DNA from: JAFHCF01 sp048497495
Lineage (GTDB): Bacteria; Pseudomonadota; Alphaproteobacteria; Rhizobiales; Ancalomicrobiaceae
Assembly: GCA_048497495.1 (NCBI GenBank)
Contig: JAFHCF010000119.1
Span: 1 to 39,045 of the forward strand
Direction: 5' to 3'
DNA length: 39,045 nt
Shown here: in pieces, positions 16,109-25,456 of the stretch
Position numbering within the stretch: the first letter of the stretch is position 1
Layout of the letters: the number at the start of each line of letters is the position of its first letter
The notes under the pieces: model-generated
Database searches by the model: none
What the model saw: the letters and a program-made list of their open reading frames with translations, nothing else
What the model was told of the DNA's origin: nothing
Translations under genes and position numbers: made by a program

Positions 16109-18351
16109 GTCCGTACGCGCTCATCAAAGAAGCCGATGATGCGCGGCACGATAGCGGCCTCCCATGTCGGAGCCGGGCCGCCGCGCAATGCCGCCCGAGA
16201 AAGAAGCTGGTTCGACGCGACGCAGGTGACTTCGCTGACCATTATACAGGCAGGACAGGCTCCCCCGCGGGAATCGCACAGCGTTCCCGAACCGCATCGC
16301 AGCAGGCGGGGGTCAATTGCGCGCCGAAGGAAGTCTACGGCGTGGTTGCGCCACATGGCGGATATGTTGCCGAGGTCGGGCGTCATCCCTTTCCGATAGA
16401 GGACGAAGGCAAGGTCGGCGGGGAACAGGTGCTCCCCCAATCCGTTGGCATCGAGACCGGAGAGGTCCGCCAACGAGTGCATCAACTGATGGGCCAAGCT
16501 GTGCAGGAGCAGATAGACGTAAGATCCCAGGCTACGGGGCGTCCCACCGCGCTCGCGGTCCTTGTAGTCCTCCAGGAACGGCCCGAAGTCCTGGTAGGTC
16601 TCAATCAAGAGCTGGCCGATATGCACGCCCTCTGGCGGCGTGTCGGGTACCTGGTTCAGCTCAAGCCACCGCCGTACCTTCCGCTCGTCCAAGCGGAAGT
16701 AGAGCGCCTCGTTCCTCTGCTGGGTAACATAGATCGGATGTCTTCGTCCGCCCTGAACCGGCAGCGCGTCGAAGGCCTTTAGCCGGACCGGCATGGCTAC
16801 CGACCGTCCCTGAGACTCGCGCTGATAGACAGGGCCCGACGACACCCGCGAATAACCGAAGCTGAATTCGCAGATGGGTAAGCCGCGGATCAACACCATC
16901 CGCTCGAGTCCCATGGTCTCAAGGAGGGGGCGGATCGCATCTCGATACCGGGCCATAGCCGTTGGATCACCCGCCACGTCGGAGAGTTGCGCGTCGGGGG
17001 TCATGACGTCGACTGCTTCGTTGACAGGAAGCCGGTCGGCAATATGCTCTTGAACGAAGGCGTTGTGCTGCAGCGCCAGCCGTATCGGATCGTACCGGCG
17101 GGCCCAGTTCTCCCGATTCAGCGTCGCGCGCACTAGCGCGGGGCTCTGGACTTGCCCGCGGTTAACCACGCCGCTGGCGTACCAGGCCTCGCGCACGGCA
17201 GCGATCGCCTTCCGCCAGCGAAGAGCCCCTTCGGATGAGCCGCGTTCCTCCGCGCGTCGCAGCATGTCGAGGAGGTCCTGATACTCGTCCCACTCGGTCG
17301 TGCGCCCTGCACTGCGAAGCGCCAACTCGATCTCCGCGTCGCTCGGCTCAGCAAACGGGACATTGTAGGTGCGGGCAAGCGTTCGGGCGAGGTCGGCACG
17401 CAGGCTTTCGGTCAGAAGGTCGACGACATCGGCGTTCCGAAATTCGATGAAATTGCCGCGCTGAGGGTAGAAGGCGGAGTTCGCCCGGTACGAGACCGGG
17501 AGCATGTTGACCTCGATGAACTCGTACTGCCTGCCCCCAGCCATACGCTCGACTTCAAGAATCTCGTAGGTATCGTGGTCGGGCTTCTTCAATTCCCGGG
17601 TCACGCCGCACTCGTTACAGACGAACCGCCACTCCGAAAAGACCGGGGCGCGATTGCGCAGCGAATAGTTCCGGGCGCCACAGGTGCAGATATCGATCCG
17701 ATGCACGCGCGAATCCGCAGGATCAAAGCGGTATCCACTTGGGCTGAGCGGCTCAATGCTGCCTGACCAGTGGGCGTAGACAACATCGATCTGGCCCCAT
17801 CGCGCGTCATGGTCTCCGCAACGACGCGGCAGCGGCTGTTGATCGAGCTCCTCGACCGAGGTGAACTCACGGATGCGGCCGCAAACGCCGCACCGGAATA
17901 TTAAGGGGTACGGCACGTAACCGACCACGCTTGGGTCGGTCGGCTCGAAGCGTTGCTGGTCTATCTCCACACGATTGGTGCGAGGATCGAAGAAGGCAGA
18001 GTCGAGCGCTAAGGCGGGCGCGACCTCACCGACTGGGCGGACCGACAGGGCACGCGACTGCCAGTTTTCCGCAAACTCACGGATGCCGTCAAAGATCTGT
18101 CGCTCCGTCGTTCGATCGAGTTGGACGGGACGGCGGATCGGCACGGAACGGCAGATGCCCTTGCCTCCCTCCCAGGTGAGGAGAACGCCGGGCGCATAGG
18201 ACGTTGCGAGTTGCACTCGCGATCGCATCATTTTCGGCGGTTCAGCGTCGGGGGTGGCCGGCGCGTCAAATCCCCCGCGCATGTTGGCCGGTCGGCGATC
18301 CCGCCAGCCATCATCCCGTTGCGGCGGGCGACCATTGGGCGACCGGCTCAT
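16105..18351 (-). CDS. drmB: DrmB, DUF1998 helicase-associated protein
   Basis: This 748-aa partner of the DrmA helicase has a zinc-ribbon-like middle (about residues 150-260) with CGVCG, a CGDH element, CTCGARN and CNECG. The DUF1998 region follows, with LLHSLAHQLMHSLADLSGL and the C-terminal Cys cluster CDSRGGACPAC...C...NQLLSR. In characterised DISARM, DrmA and DrmB form the core complex that binds DNA and blocks phage genomes. The ATG overlaps the drmA stop (ATGA), so the two are almost certainly translated together. Confidence 0.9.
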   Translation of the reverse strand: MSRSPNGRPPQRDDGWRDRRPANMRGGFDAPATPDAEPPKMMRSRVQLATSYAPGVLLTWEGGKGICRSVPIRRPVQLDRTTERQIFDGIREFAENWQSRALSVRPVGEVAPALALDSAFFDPRTNRVEIDQQRFEPTDPSVVGYVPYPLIFRCGVCGRIREFTSVEELDQQPLPRRCGDHDARWGQIDVVYAHWSGSIEPLSPSGYRFDPADSRVHRIDICTCGARNYSLRNRAPVFSEWRFVCNECGVTRELKKPDHDTYEILEVERMAGGRQYEFIEVNMLPVSYRANSAFYPQRGNFIEFRNADVVDLLTESLRADLARTLARTYNVPFAEPSDAEIELALRSAGRTTEWDEYQDLLDMLRRAEERGSSEGALRWRKAIAAVREAWYASGVVNRGQVQSPALVRATLNRENWARRYDPIRLALQHNAFVQEHIADRLPVNEAVDVMTPDAQLSDVAGDPTAMARYRDAIRPLLETMGLERMVLIRGLPICEFSFGYSRVSSGPVYQRESQGRSVAMPVRLKAFDALPVQGGRRHPIYVTQQRNEALYFRLDERKVRRWLELNQVPDTPPEGVHIGQLLIETYQDFGPFLEDYKDRERGGTPRSLGSYVYLLLHSLAHQLMHSLADLSGLDANGLGEHLFPADLAFVLYRKGMTPDLGNISAMWRNHAVDFLRRAIDPRLLRCGSGTLCDSRGGACPACIMVSEVTCVASNQLLSRAALRGGPAPTWEAAIVPRIIGFFDERVRT

Positions 18352-21300
18352 GGTTTGTCTCCATCAAGTTCGCTATCGGTTTCAGCCGTTGCGCCGCGTT
18401 GGCTACGGATCACACGCATGACCCTCGCCAGGGCAGCGGGGTCCACTCGTGTGTTGTTCGTCCGCGCAGCCGGGTCGTAGGCCGATCCAACAATCATCCC
18501 GGCTTCATCGACGTCGCGCAACGAGGTCATCGGCCTTCTGAAGATCGCGGTCTGATCGCTCCAGTAGTCGCGAAGCCGGCTCTCGGTGGCCTGGTTCTGC
18601 ATAGCATTGGAGAAATCCCGAGAGGCGCGGTCGACGAGGCGGCGGTAGGGCTCATCGCAGATGGGGCGACCTACGTGGTCGTCCCCACGGCCCTCGAAGC
18701 CTGCTGAACGCAAGATGAAGTTGCCTACCTCGTCGGGAAAGCGGATAGGCTCTCGTCGAGCGTCGGCGCCGAGGCGGCGCACGAGATCAAATTGGGGCGA
18801 CATGTCTTTGGTTGCGTCCGGCCGGCGGATGAACTCCACACCCTCCTTGGTCATCGCCCAGGCCTGGATGTAGGACGCGAACACCCGGCGGATCGCATTC
18901 TCCGCCCATCGCTCTACCGCCGGGGGGGCGATCATGCGCTCCAGGAACCGATGAAAGATATCGTGGGTCTCCACGACATACCGATCTCTTCGGCTCTGCG
19001 GCGTGGGCAGAAGCATGACGAAGCCCACGTGGGTCCGACCCACCCGGCTCGAGGCCTGAATGTATTCCGCAATGTCGGAGGGCAGGCCGGCGAAGAACAT
19101 GCTGTTGAAGCGGTCGACGTCAACACCATGGCTGATGGCTGAGGTAGCTACGATATTACGGACGAGGTCGTCGAGCGGCGGATACTCCCGCCCGGCAAAG
19201 CTGTGTTCCGCATCGCTCATAACGGTCTGGATGTCCTTCATATCGACGCCGCCGGAGATGAGGCGGCTGTCGAAATAATCGAGGGGCACCCCGGCCGCCT
19301 GGTGTCCAAGGCGGACTGCGGCGTCGAGGGCGTCCATAATCTGATCGCCGCCCTTCTTGTTCGTCACGTAGGCCAAGGCGATCCGATGGAGGTCGACCAC
19401 CGCCAGGGCGTCTTCATCACGGCGGCCTGCGAGACAGCGGTCAATGGCGGCGCGACGCCAGTCTCCGGCGCGACCGGGGCTGATCGCCGCCCGGAGCCGT
19501 TGGATGCCTCGTCTGCGGGTTTCATCTCGAATGAGGTCGGCCCACAGCTCGCTGATCAGGGTGTGGAACACCCCGAGCACATGGACCGAAGTCACGGTGT
19601 GGGTGGCGTCATTGGTCATTAGGGAGACGTAGAGTCTCATCCATGGAGACGTCGCCTCGGGTGCTTCCCATAGCGGCAGATCTTGAGCGAGACATTGCCG
19701 GTCCTGATTGTCGGCAAGCGCCGGCGCCGGTTCGGTAAAGAACGAGTGGTAGATGTCGGGGCCAGGATATGGGAAACGCAGGGCCCGACGCTGATAAAGC
19801 ACTTCGAGCTGGCGGTCCGGGTCGGAGATCGTGGCGGTCGCCGCAATCACCTTGGGCATACGGGCCGGCCCCCAGTCATCGCCCAGCCAAGTTCGCGCGA
19901 GCTGCAGGTCTCTCCCGGCGGCGGCGGCGATCTCCTGGAAGACGTTCTCCAGCAGCGTGTCGAACAAGCCACTGAAGGTCCCCAGGCTTTCTTCGAGAAG
20001 ATGCGCCTCGTCCTGGATGATGAGCGACGGGAAGGGGTCGAAGAATACCCTCTGACCGGCTCGATAGGCGGGGAGCACCGGCCTGTAGCCGGTCGCGACG
20101 GGGCCGTCTCTGAGGTCATCGATCTTCCGCGGCGTTTCCAAATGGCCTGTCGGCCCGACCCACCGGGCGAGGCCGAACATGCCGACGACCTTCGCGATCG
20201 TGTCGGTGTGCTGACCAAGCATCGCCAGTTTATCGACCGTGCCAAGCAGGACCGATGGTGCCCGCGCGTAGATGGTGTCATCGGTCAACAGAAACGGAAG
20301 CGGAATCAGCCGGCCATGAACCTGGTTCCAGGCGCAGCGTTGGTTGAAGCAGATGATTGCCAGTCGTTTGGCCGTAGGCCCGTCGACCTCGTAGCGCCGA
20401 AGCCCGGTGGGTGACCCACAACACGGACAGATCGGCACCTTGTCATAGGCTGTCCGGAGATCGCGGTAACGCCGACCGCGTTCCCGGACGGCGGCCGGTT
20501 CGTCGGCATCCTCCTCAAGCCTGGAATCGTTGGGGTGCTCGTGGTCACTCGCAAGCGGCACGTCGGCGGTGATGGCCGAGTACCGATTGGGCGTGTTGGA
20601 GGCGCCTACCCAGAAGCCGATTTCGAACGGCCAGGTCCCGACATTCTCCCGGCGGCGGATGAGCTCGGCGTTCATCAGCAGCCGGAGGAGGCGCTGCGCC
20701 TGCTGCAGGGTGAGGAGCCGCAAAGGGTAGCGGATCAGAACGGAGACGCCGCGATCTTTACCGCGCAGCCGGTCGAGAAAGAGCCCAAACAGCAGCGTGC
20801 CGTAGAAGGCCTCCGACTTACCGCCGCCCGTAGGGAAATAGAGAAGGCTGACTGTGTTCTCGTCGAGCCATGCGTCGTAGTAGGCCCGATACTCCGGCAT
20901 TCGCGAGGCAAGCGTTGGAATGTGGGCGAGCACGAACGCGAGTTGGAATAAGCGCCACCCTCGGTCCGCATCGGCGCCATCGCGCTCGAAAAAGGCGCGG
21001 TTCATCAGGAGCCAGGCTTCATAAGGAGCTGCTCGCAAACGCAGGGCGGAGGCATTGGACCCATCAGGTGCGGCCGCCAATTGCTCGGAGACGGCCTGCG
21101 CATCGACCAGAAGGTCAATGCCTCGTCGAATGAAGCCGGCTTCCGCGACTTGCCCCGCCTCGTCGATTGCCAGCCGTTCCGCCTCGACGTCAGCATCCTC
21201 AGCCGACAGCCCGTCCCTGACCTGGTCTCTCAAGCTGCTGACGTGATCGCGGATCCAGGCCGCATAGGCTGCGGGCAACGCCTGGAGGTCGGCAACCCGG

Positions 21301-22706
21301 AAAGCCCGGTCCGCCAAGCATCCGAACTGCGTCGGAACGTCAGCTCCTCGTGGGATGATCCGCGGCTGAACGAAACGCGGCGCCCAGGTGGTTCTGAGCG
21401 CGATGATCTCTTCGCCAAGGTCAGCGTCGATACCGCAGTTCAACCCGATCGCAGGGTATTCCAGGAAGTGGCGGAACCTGTATGACGATTTGACCCGGTC
21501 GAGGCGAAGTGGGATGTGCGCCGCCCTGGGCAACTCGACCTTGAGCGAGCATCCGAATAGCGCGTGACAGCGCATCAGCGCCTGCCGCATTGGAACCTCG
21601 GGCGCTTGGTTGTCGAGGGTAAGCCGGTAAGATTGGACCGTGGGATCGAGAAAGTCCTGTTGCCGCTCGGCTGTAAAGGTCAGTCGCGAAAGGTCGGGCG
21701 CGACGTCAGCCGAATTGATCGGCAGGTTTTGTGCCGCCGCGATGAAGACGTTGTAGGCCGCCTCGTCCTGCGCATCGGCCGGGCGGATGGCTACGTTCCG
21801 CCAGGTCGCGGCGCGACCTTCCTCCGAGGCCAACCAATCCGCAACACTGGCTGCGGCGGCCACGCGTAGCTGGTCACGGTAGGTTTCGACGGTCGCTGCC
21901 ATCGCTGCGTCGTCTGCCTCCAACCGCAGAGTTCCAGCCGGGAGCGCCAAGGGAGCGCGAACCCACTTTCCGGGGAGCGGCGCCGGATCGATGAGCCCAC
22001 ACGGAATGCGCCGGCCGGCGCGCAGCAGGGTTGAGATCCTGGGACGCGGTTCCTCCTCTTGTTGCTGCGCCGGATCCTGGCCATCCTGGGCCGGCTCTGA
22101 TGGTCCGTCGACCACAGCTTGACCGTCCACGTCGCCGCGGATCAGCTCGATACCCTGAACCCGATAAGCCGCGATCCGCACCTGCTCCTGGATTTCGGAG
22201 CGTTGCCGACGCAGGTCTGATCGAGCGGCTTCGGTTAGGTCTCGCCACCGAGGCCGGTCCAGCCCTTGTTCGGCGAAGAGTTGCTGACGCTGCGTGCGGA
22301 TCGTCAGGTCGATTGCAGTTTGGGTCGCGGTATTTAGCCGAAAATCGATATCCAGACCATTACGGGGATCCTGCAATTCACCCCAGGTCGGCAAGGCCCT
22401 GATATAGACTGCCGCACGGGGCTCGATGGTCAGGTCACCGCCGACCTTGGACCTCGCGGTGAAGTCGAGACCAATCGCCGCGATCCGGATATCAGAGGTC
22501 TCGTCCTCCTGGCCGCTGTCGTCAAAGCGCGGCAGGAGTTGGCCGGAGAAGATCGCCCGGCGAGGCGATCGGCCGAAGATGATCTGCCCCTCGTCGTCCG
22601 CGCCCGAAACCCGGGCGACGATGAGGTTGACCAGGGCGTCGCAGACCGCCTCCTTGACCTCCGATTCAATGTTCCGCAGCTGTGCGTTCGTATAACCGTT
22701 GCTCAT
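18348..22706 (-). CDS. drmA: DrmA, DISARM superfamily 2 helicase
   Basis: This 1452-aa helicase starts at ATG 22706 (MSNGYTNAQL), chosen because it overlaps the upstream stop as ATGA; an upstream in-frame start would lie deep inside the neighbouring gene. Walker A is TGGGKS at 626-631, DEAH at 899-902, motif III-like AATATIS at about 955-961 and motif VI QASSRVGR near 1217-1224, with ATSAISHGVDVDRFN before it. A zinc-ribbon insert has CPCC at 760-763 and a second Cys pair near 786-791. The long N-terminal domain without motifs is typical of DrmA. It is the motor of the DISARM complex. Confidence 0.92.
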   Translation of the reverse strand: MSNGYTNAQLRNIESEVKEAVCDALVNLIVARVSGADDEGQIIFGRSPRRAIFSGQLLPRFDDSGQEDETSDIRIAAIGLDFTARSKVGGDLTIEPRAAVYIRALPTWGELQDPRNGLDIDFRLNTATQTAIDLTIRTQRQQLFAEQGLDRPRWRDLTEAARSDLRRQRSEIQEQVRIAAYRVQGIELIRGDVDGQAVVDGPSEPAQDGQDPAQQQEEEPRPRISTLLRAGRRIPCGLIDPAPLPGKWVRAPLALPAGTLRLEADDAAMAATVETYRDQLRVAAAASVADWLASEEGRAATWRNVAIRPADAQDEAAYNVFIAAAQNLPINSADVAPDLSRLTFTAERQQDFLDPTVQSYRLTLDNQAPEVPMRQALMRCHALFGCSLKVELPRAAHIPLRLDRVKSSYRFRHFLEYPAIGLNCGIDADLGEEIIALRTTWAPRFVQPRIIPRGADVPTQFGCLADRAFRVADLQALPAAYAAWIRDHVSSLRDQVRDGLSAEDADVEAERLAIDEAGQVAEAGFIRRGIDLLVDAQAVSEQLAAAPDGSNASALRLRAAPYEAWLLMNRAFFERDGADADRGWRLFQLAFVLAHIPTLASRMPEYRAYYDAWLDENTVSLLYFPTGGGKSEAFYGTLLFGLFLDRLRGKDRGVSVLIRYPLRLLTLQQAQRLLRLLMNAELIRRRENVGTWPFEIGFWVGASNTPNRYSAITADVPLASDHEHPNDSRLEEDADEPAAVRERGRRYRDLRTAYDKVPICPCCGSPTGLRRYEVDGPTAKRLAIICFNQRCAWNQVHGRLIPLPFLLTDDTIYARAPSVLLGTVDKLAMLGQHTDTIAKVVGMFGLARWVGPTGHLETPRKIDDLRDGPVATGYRPVLPAYRAGQRVFFDPFPSLIIQDEAHLLEESLGTFSGLFDTLLENVFQEIAAAAGRDLQLARTWLGDDWGPARMPKVIAATATISDPDRQLEVLYQRRALRFPYPGPDIYHSFFTEPAPALADNQDRQCLAQDLPLWEAPEATSPWMRLYVSLMTNDATHTVTSVHVLGVFHTLISELWADLIRDETRRRGIQRLRAAISPGRAGDWRRAAIDRCLAGRRDEDALAVVDLHRIALAYVTNKKGGDQIMDALDAAVRLGHQAAGVPLDYFDSRLISGGVDMKDIQTVMSDAEHSFAGREYPPLDDLVRNIVATSAISHGVDVDRFNSMFFAGLPSDIAEYIQASSRVGRTHVGFVMLLPTPQSRRDRYVVETHDIFHRFLERMIAPPAVERWAENAIRRVFASYIQAWAMTKEGVEFIRRPDATKDMSPQFDLVRRLGADARREPIRFPDEVGNFILRSAGFEGRGDDHVGRPICDEPYRRLVDRASRDFSNAMQNQATESRLRDYWSDQTAIFRRPMTSLRDVDEAGMIVGSAYDPAARTNNTRVDPAALARVMRVIRSQRGATAETDSELDGDKP

Positions 22707-25456
22707 CCTCGGAACTCCCGGCGCGCGGTGACGGTGGCGACGAACTGCTCGGCGGCGGAGCGCACAGCCTTCACGCCGGATAGTCGATCGAGTTGTGACG
22801 CATCGGTACCGTGCGGATCCACCAGGATACTTCGATAGGCGTCGTAGAGCACCGCGCCAACACGCTGCCGCACAGAGCGCTGGGCGATAACTGCCCAAAC
22901 CCAGAACCGGCATGCAGCGCCTTTTGACACGCCGAGAGCCGTCATAAACCGCAGGAAAGTCTCGTGGTCGCGCGGCGCGTGGGGCACCACATCGTGCAAG
23001 GCCTTGTCGGTCTCGTCGTCGAGCGTAACCCAATAGCGGATGGTGGCAGGCTCAACGCGCGGCGCCCCCATCTTGTCGGACACAACACGCAGCCGAGCGG
23101 AAACGGACGGGCCTAGCAGGGCGTCGAACTTTTCGCGGACAAGGTCATGATAGGTCCGAATCTCCTCGGCCGCGACCGCCGAGATGTTGAGAAGCGGCCG
23201 CATCTTCTCGACGAAGGCCCGGCCCATGACGCAAATCTCGTCGCCCACACCCACCTTGGACGCGTCGGTCTCGCCGTAGCTGACGAGCGCCCGGCTTTGC
23301 AATTTCGAGACGAGCCGGGTGCGAGGGCGGGCGATGACCGTCAGGTCGTTCGACAGCGTGAACTCGATCAAGTCGCGTGGACTCCGCGAGGGGCCAGCCA
23401 TATCGACAACCAAACCACGTGGAACCTCGATGTCCTCCAGAGGCGTCTCAAGGCTGTCGAGGTCGACTGCGGCCCCGCCAAGGAGGCCGGCCGCCTCGCG
23501 CGTCTTTTGGGCCAGAAGGCCGAGCCGCCGCTGCAGGAGCGAGAACTCGGGGTACTCGGACAGTCGAAGCGCATCGCGACTGGTCGATCGTATGGTGTCG
23601 AGATCGAGCAGAACGAGTAGTTCCCTGGGAAGCCAAGGCTTGGCCATCCAACCCAGGAGTTGGGCTCGCGTCGGCCCAACTAGGACCATTCTGAAGAACT
23701 GGTTGCGCTCGCCGTCCGGAAGGCTTGTGATATCTGCGGCGCCTTGCACGTCGGTGAAGTGGATCATGCCATTGTCGATGCGCGCTTCCAGGTCAGGAAG
23801 TCGCGAGACCAAATCTTCGTAAGCGAGCTCGGCGATCAGATCGCTTCGAAAGACGAAGAGACATTTCGAACTGGAGCCAAGGTATCGCCGCACCGCCGCC
23901 TCGACGAGCGACGACATGGGCGTTGCCTGATCGACCTTTTCCCGGAGTTCGCGCGCCTTGACGATCGAGGCGGTCAAGGCGTCATGCGCGACCTGAGATA
24001 GGACGGAGCCCGACTCTGTCAGTTCGGCGATCAAGGCGTTGACCTGGTACGCCGCGATCTGCTCCGCCGCCACGGCCGGTCCCATCTCCGCCGTGACAAA
24101 GTCGCTGAGGGCGCCAAGCGAGGTTGGCAAAGACGCCGCGCGGCGAAGCCGGCCAATTAGCCGACGGACGGTTTTGGCGCCACGCGGATCGCCTGCGTCG
24201 GTCGCCGTCGTGGCAAGGGACCGCAGGCGCGCAACTTCCGCGACGAGATCGCCGCCAAAGCCTTCTACGGCAATGCGCTCACATCCCCGCCATTGGGCGG
24301 GCGTCTCCTGGGCGGGCGCCGCGATGGCGCTGTCGACGGCGAACACGACTTCAGACGGGCAAGGCTTGCGTTCCACTTTCGCGCGCATGCGGGTTTCGGT
24401 CGCCAACGCCTGGAACCGAACCGCGTCGAATGTCCAGGGATCGTCGGTGAAGGCGAGGACCCCGATGCCGCGATGAGTCGCCTCGATTTTGGCGGTGATG
24501 TCCCGGATCCTCTCCTCCCAGTTCAGACCGAGTCGAGCACGACCCCGCCGCGTCAGGTCGAGAAGCAGCACGTCCAGCGGCAACATGGCAGCGCTGATGG
24601 GGACGCTCGCAACGTCGTCTGCTCGCAACGAAAAGGAGAAGTACGGCGCCGCCTTTGGGTCGTCCGCCAAGCCTGTTCGGCGTTGCACCTGTAGGTCCGT
24701 CTTGCTGCGTGCATGCCAGAGAAGGTGACCGTGGTCAGGTACGGGTCCGTTCAGCGGACCACTCGCGACCACTTCGTCGAGATTGGGATGGCGGAATTCG
24801 TCGTAGACTTGGCCGTCGCGCGCCCGGCCCGTGAGGGTTTTCACGCGAGACAGGGTTTTATGGTAGTCCGCCAGGGCCGCCTGGTCGGCGTGCCGGATGG
24901 CTCTGGCATGATGTTGGGTGTGACAGCGCGCGATTGTGGTCTTGTCGGCGTACATTTCTTTGAGGGGTCTATGGATGGTGCTTGCTGACGGGAAGAGCAG
25001 CGTCCGCAGACCGATTGGCGTGGACAGGGCCGAGAATTTCTCCCCTTCGTGGACGACCTCGATCACCGTCGCGGCGAGGCTGTCTGCCAGACACGCCAGT
25101 ACGACGCCGGCCGCGAGTGAGATTTCTGACGCCGGCCAAAACAGCACCGTGCAACGCCCGCCGTCACCGGCCGCTTTGGCGATGATTTCCACGAGCTTGC
25201 GGTAAGCTGGCGCGACGCCCAGCGGATGCGGGCTGCCGACCTGGTAGAGTGAGAGCCCAACAAGCGCTTGGACGTAAGCGGCTGCCGGCCGCTGGGGCCG
25301 TGGCGGTGGTGCGGTCGCCGCTGCCCGCTTTGCCACTGAGTCCGCCATCTGCCGGACAAGTTGGGCCCTTTGGCCCGCCGCCGCCTGCCTTTGATCGAAA
25401 CGCGTCTGAAAGCCGACGCACGGCCTGTGGCCTCGGCCATCCCAATTACGCGACAT
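22703..25456 (-). CDS. Large DrmE-like DISARM protein (917 aa)
   Basis: This gene lies between the methyltransferase and drmA, overlapping both (11 bases with the former, ATGA with the latter). I see no Walker A, DEAH, nuclease or methylase motif, and it is clearly not a SNF2 helicase (DrmD). Two stretches look like degenerate helicase lobes: about residues 95-340 (CTVLFWPASEISLAAGVVLA; LPLDVLLLDL; GIGVLAFTDDPWTFDAVRF) and about 500-640 (CLFVFRSDLIAELAYEDLV; MIHFTDVQGAAD; ELLVLLDLDTIRSTSRDAL). A helical C-terminal region follows. DrmE of class 2 DISARM is a large protein of unknown function placed directly before drmA, so DrmE-like is the best call by position and size; homology is inferred. 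Confidence 0.55.
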   Translation of the reverse strand: MSRNWDGRGHRPCVGFQTRFDQRQAAAGQRAQLVRQMADSVAKRAAATAPPPRPQRPAAAYVQALVGLSLYQVGSPHPLGVAPAYRKLVEIIAKAAGDGGRCTVLFWPASEISLAAGVVLACLADSLAATVIEVVHEGEKFSALSTPIGLRTLLFPSASTIHRPLKEMYADKTTIARCHTQHHARAIRHADQAALADYHKTLSRVKTLTGRARDGQVYDEFRHPNLDEVVASGPLNGPVPDHGHLLWHARSKTDLQVQRRTGLADDPKAAPYFSFSLRADDVASVPISAAMLPLDVLLLDLTRRGRARLGLNWEERIRDITAKIEATHRGIGVLAFTDDPWTFDAVRFQALATETRMRAKVERKPCPSEVVFAVDSAIAAPAQETPAQWRGCERIAVEGFGGDLVAEVARLRSLATTATDAGDPRGAKTVRRLIGRLRRAASLPTSLGALSDFVTAEMGPAVAAEQIAAYQVNALIAELTESGSVLSQVAHDALTASIVKARELREKVDQATPMSSLVEAAVRRYLGSSSKCLFVFRSDLIAELAYEDLVSRLPDLEARIDNGMIHFTDVQGAADITSLPDGERNQFFRMVLVGPTRAQLLGWMAKPWLPRELLVLLDLDTIRSTSRDALRLSEYPEFSLLQRRLGLLAQKTREAAGLLGGAAVDLDSLETPLEDIEVPRGLVVDMAGPSRSPRDLIEFTLSNDLTVIARPRTRLVSKLQSRALVSYGETDASKVGVGDEICVMGRAFVEKMRPLLNISAVAAEEIRTYHDLVREKFDALLGPSVSARLRVVSDKMGAPRVEPATIRYWVTLDDETDKALHDVVPHAPRDHETFLRFMTALGVSKGAACRFWVWAVIAQRSVRQRVGAVLYDAYRSILVDPHGTDASQLDRLSGVKAVRSAAEQFVATVTARREFRG

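Noticed and set aside
22707..23033. Upstream extension of the drmA frame
   Set aside because: It lies within the C-terminal coding region of the preceding gene; the ATGA overlap at 22703-22706 is the natural start.
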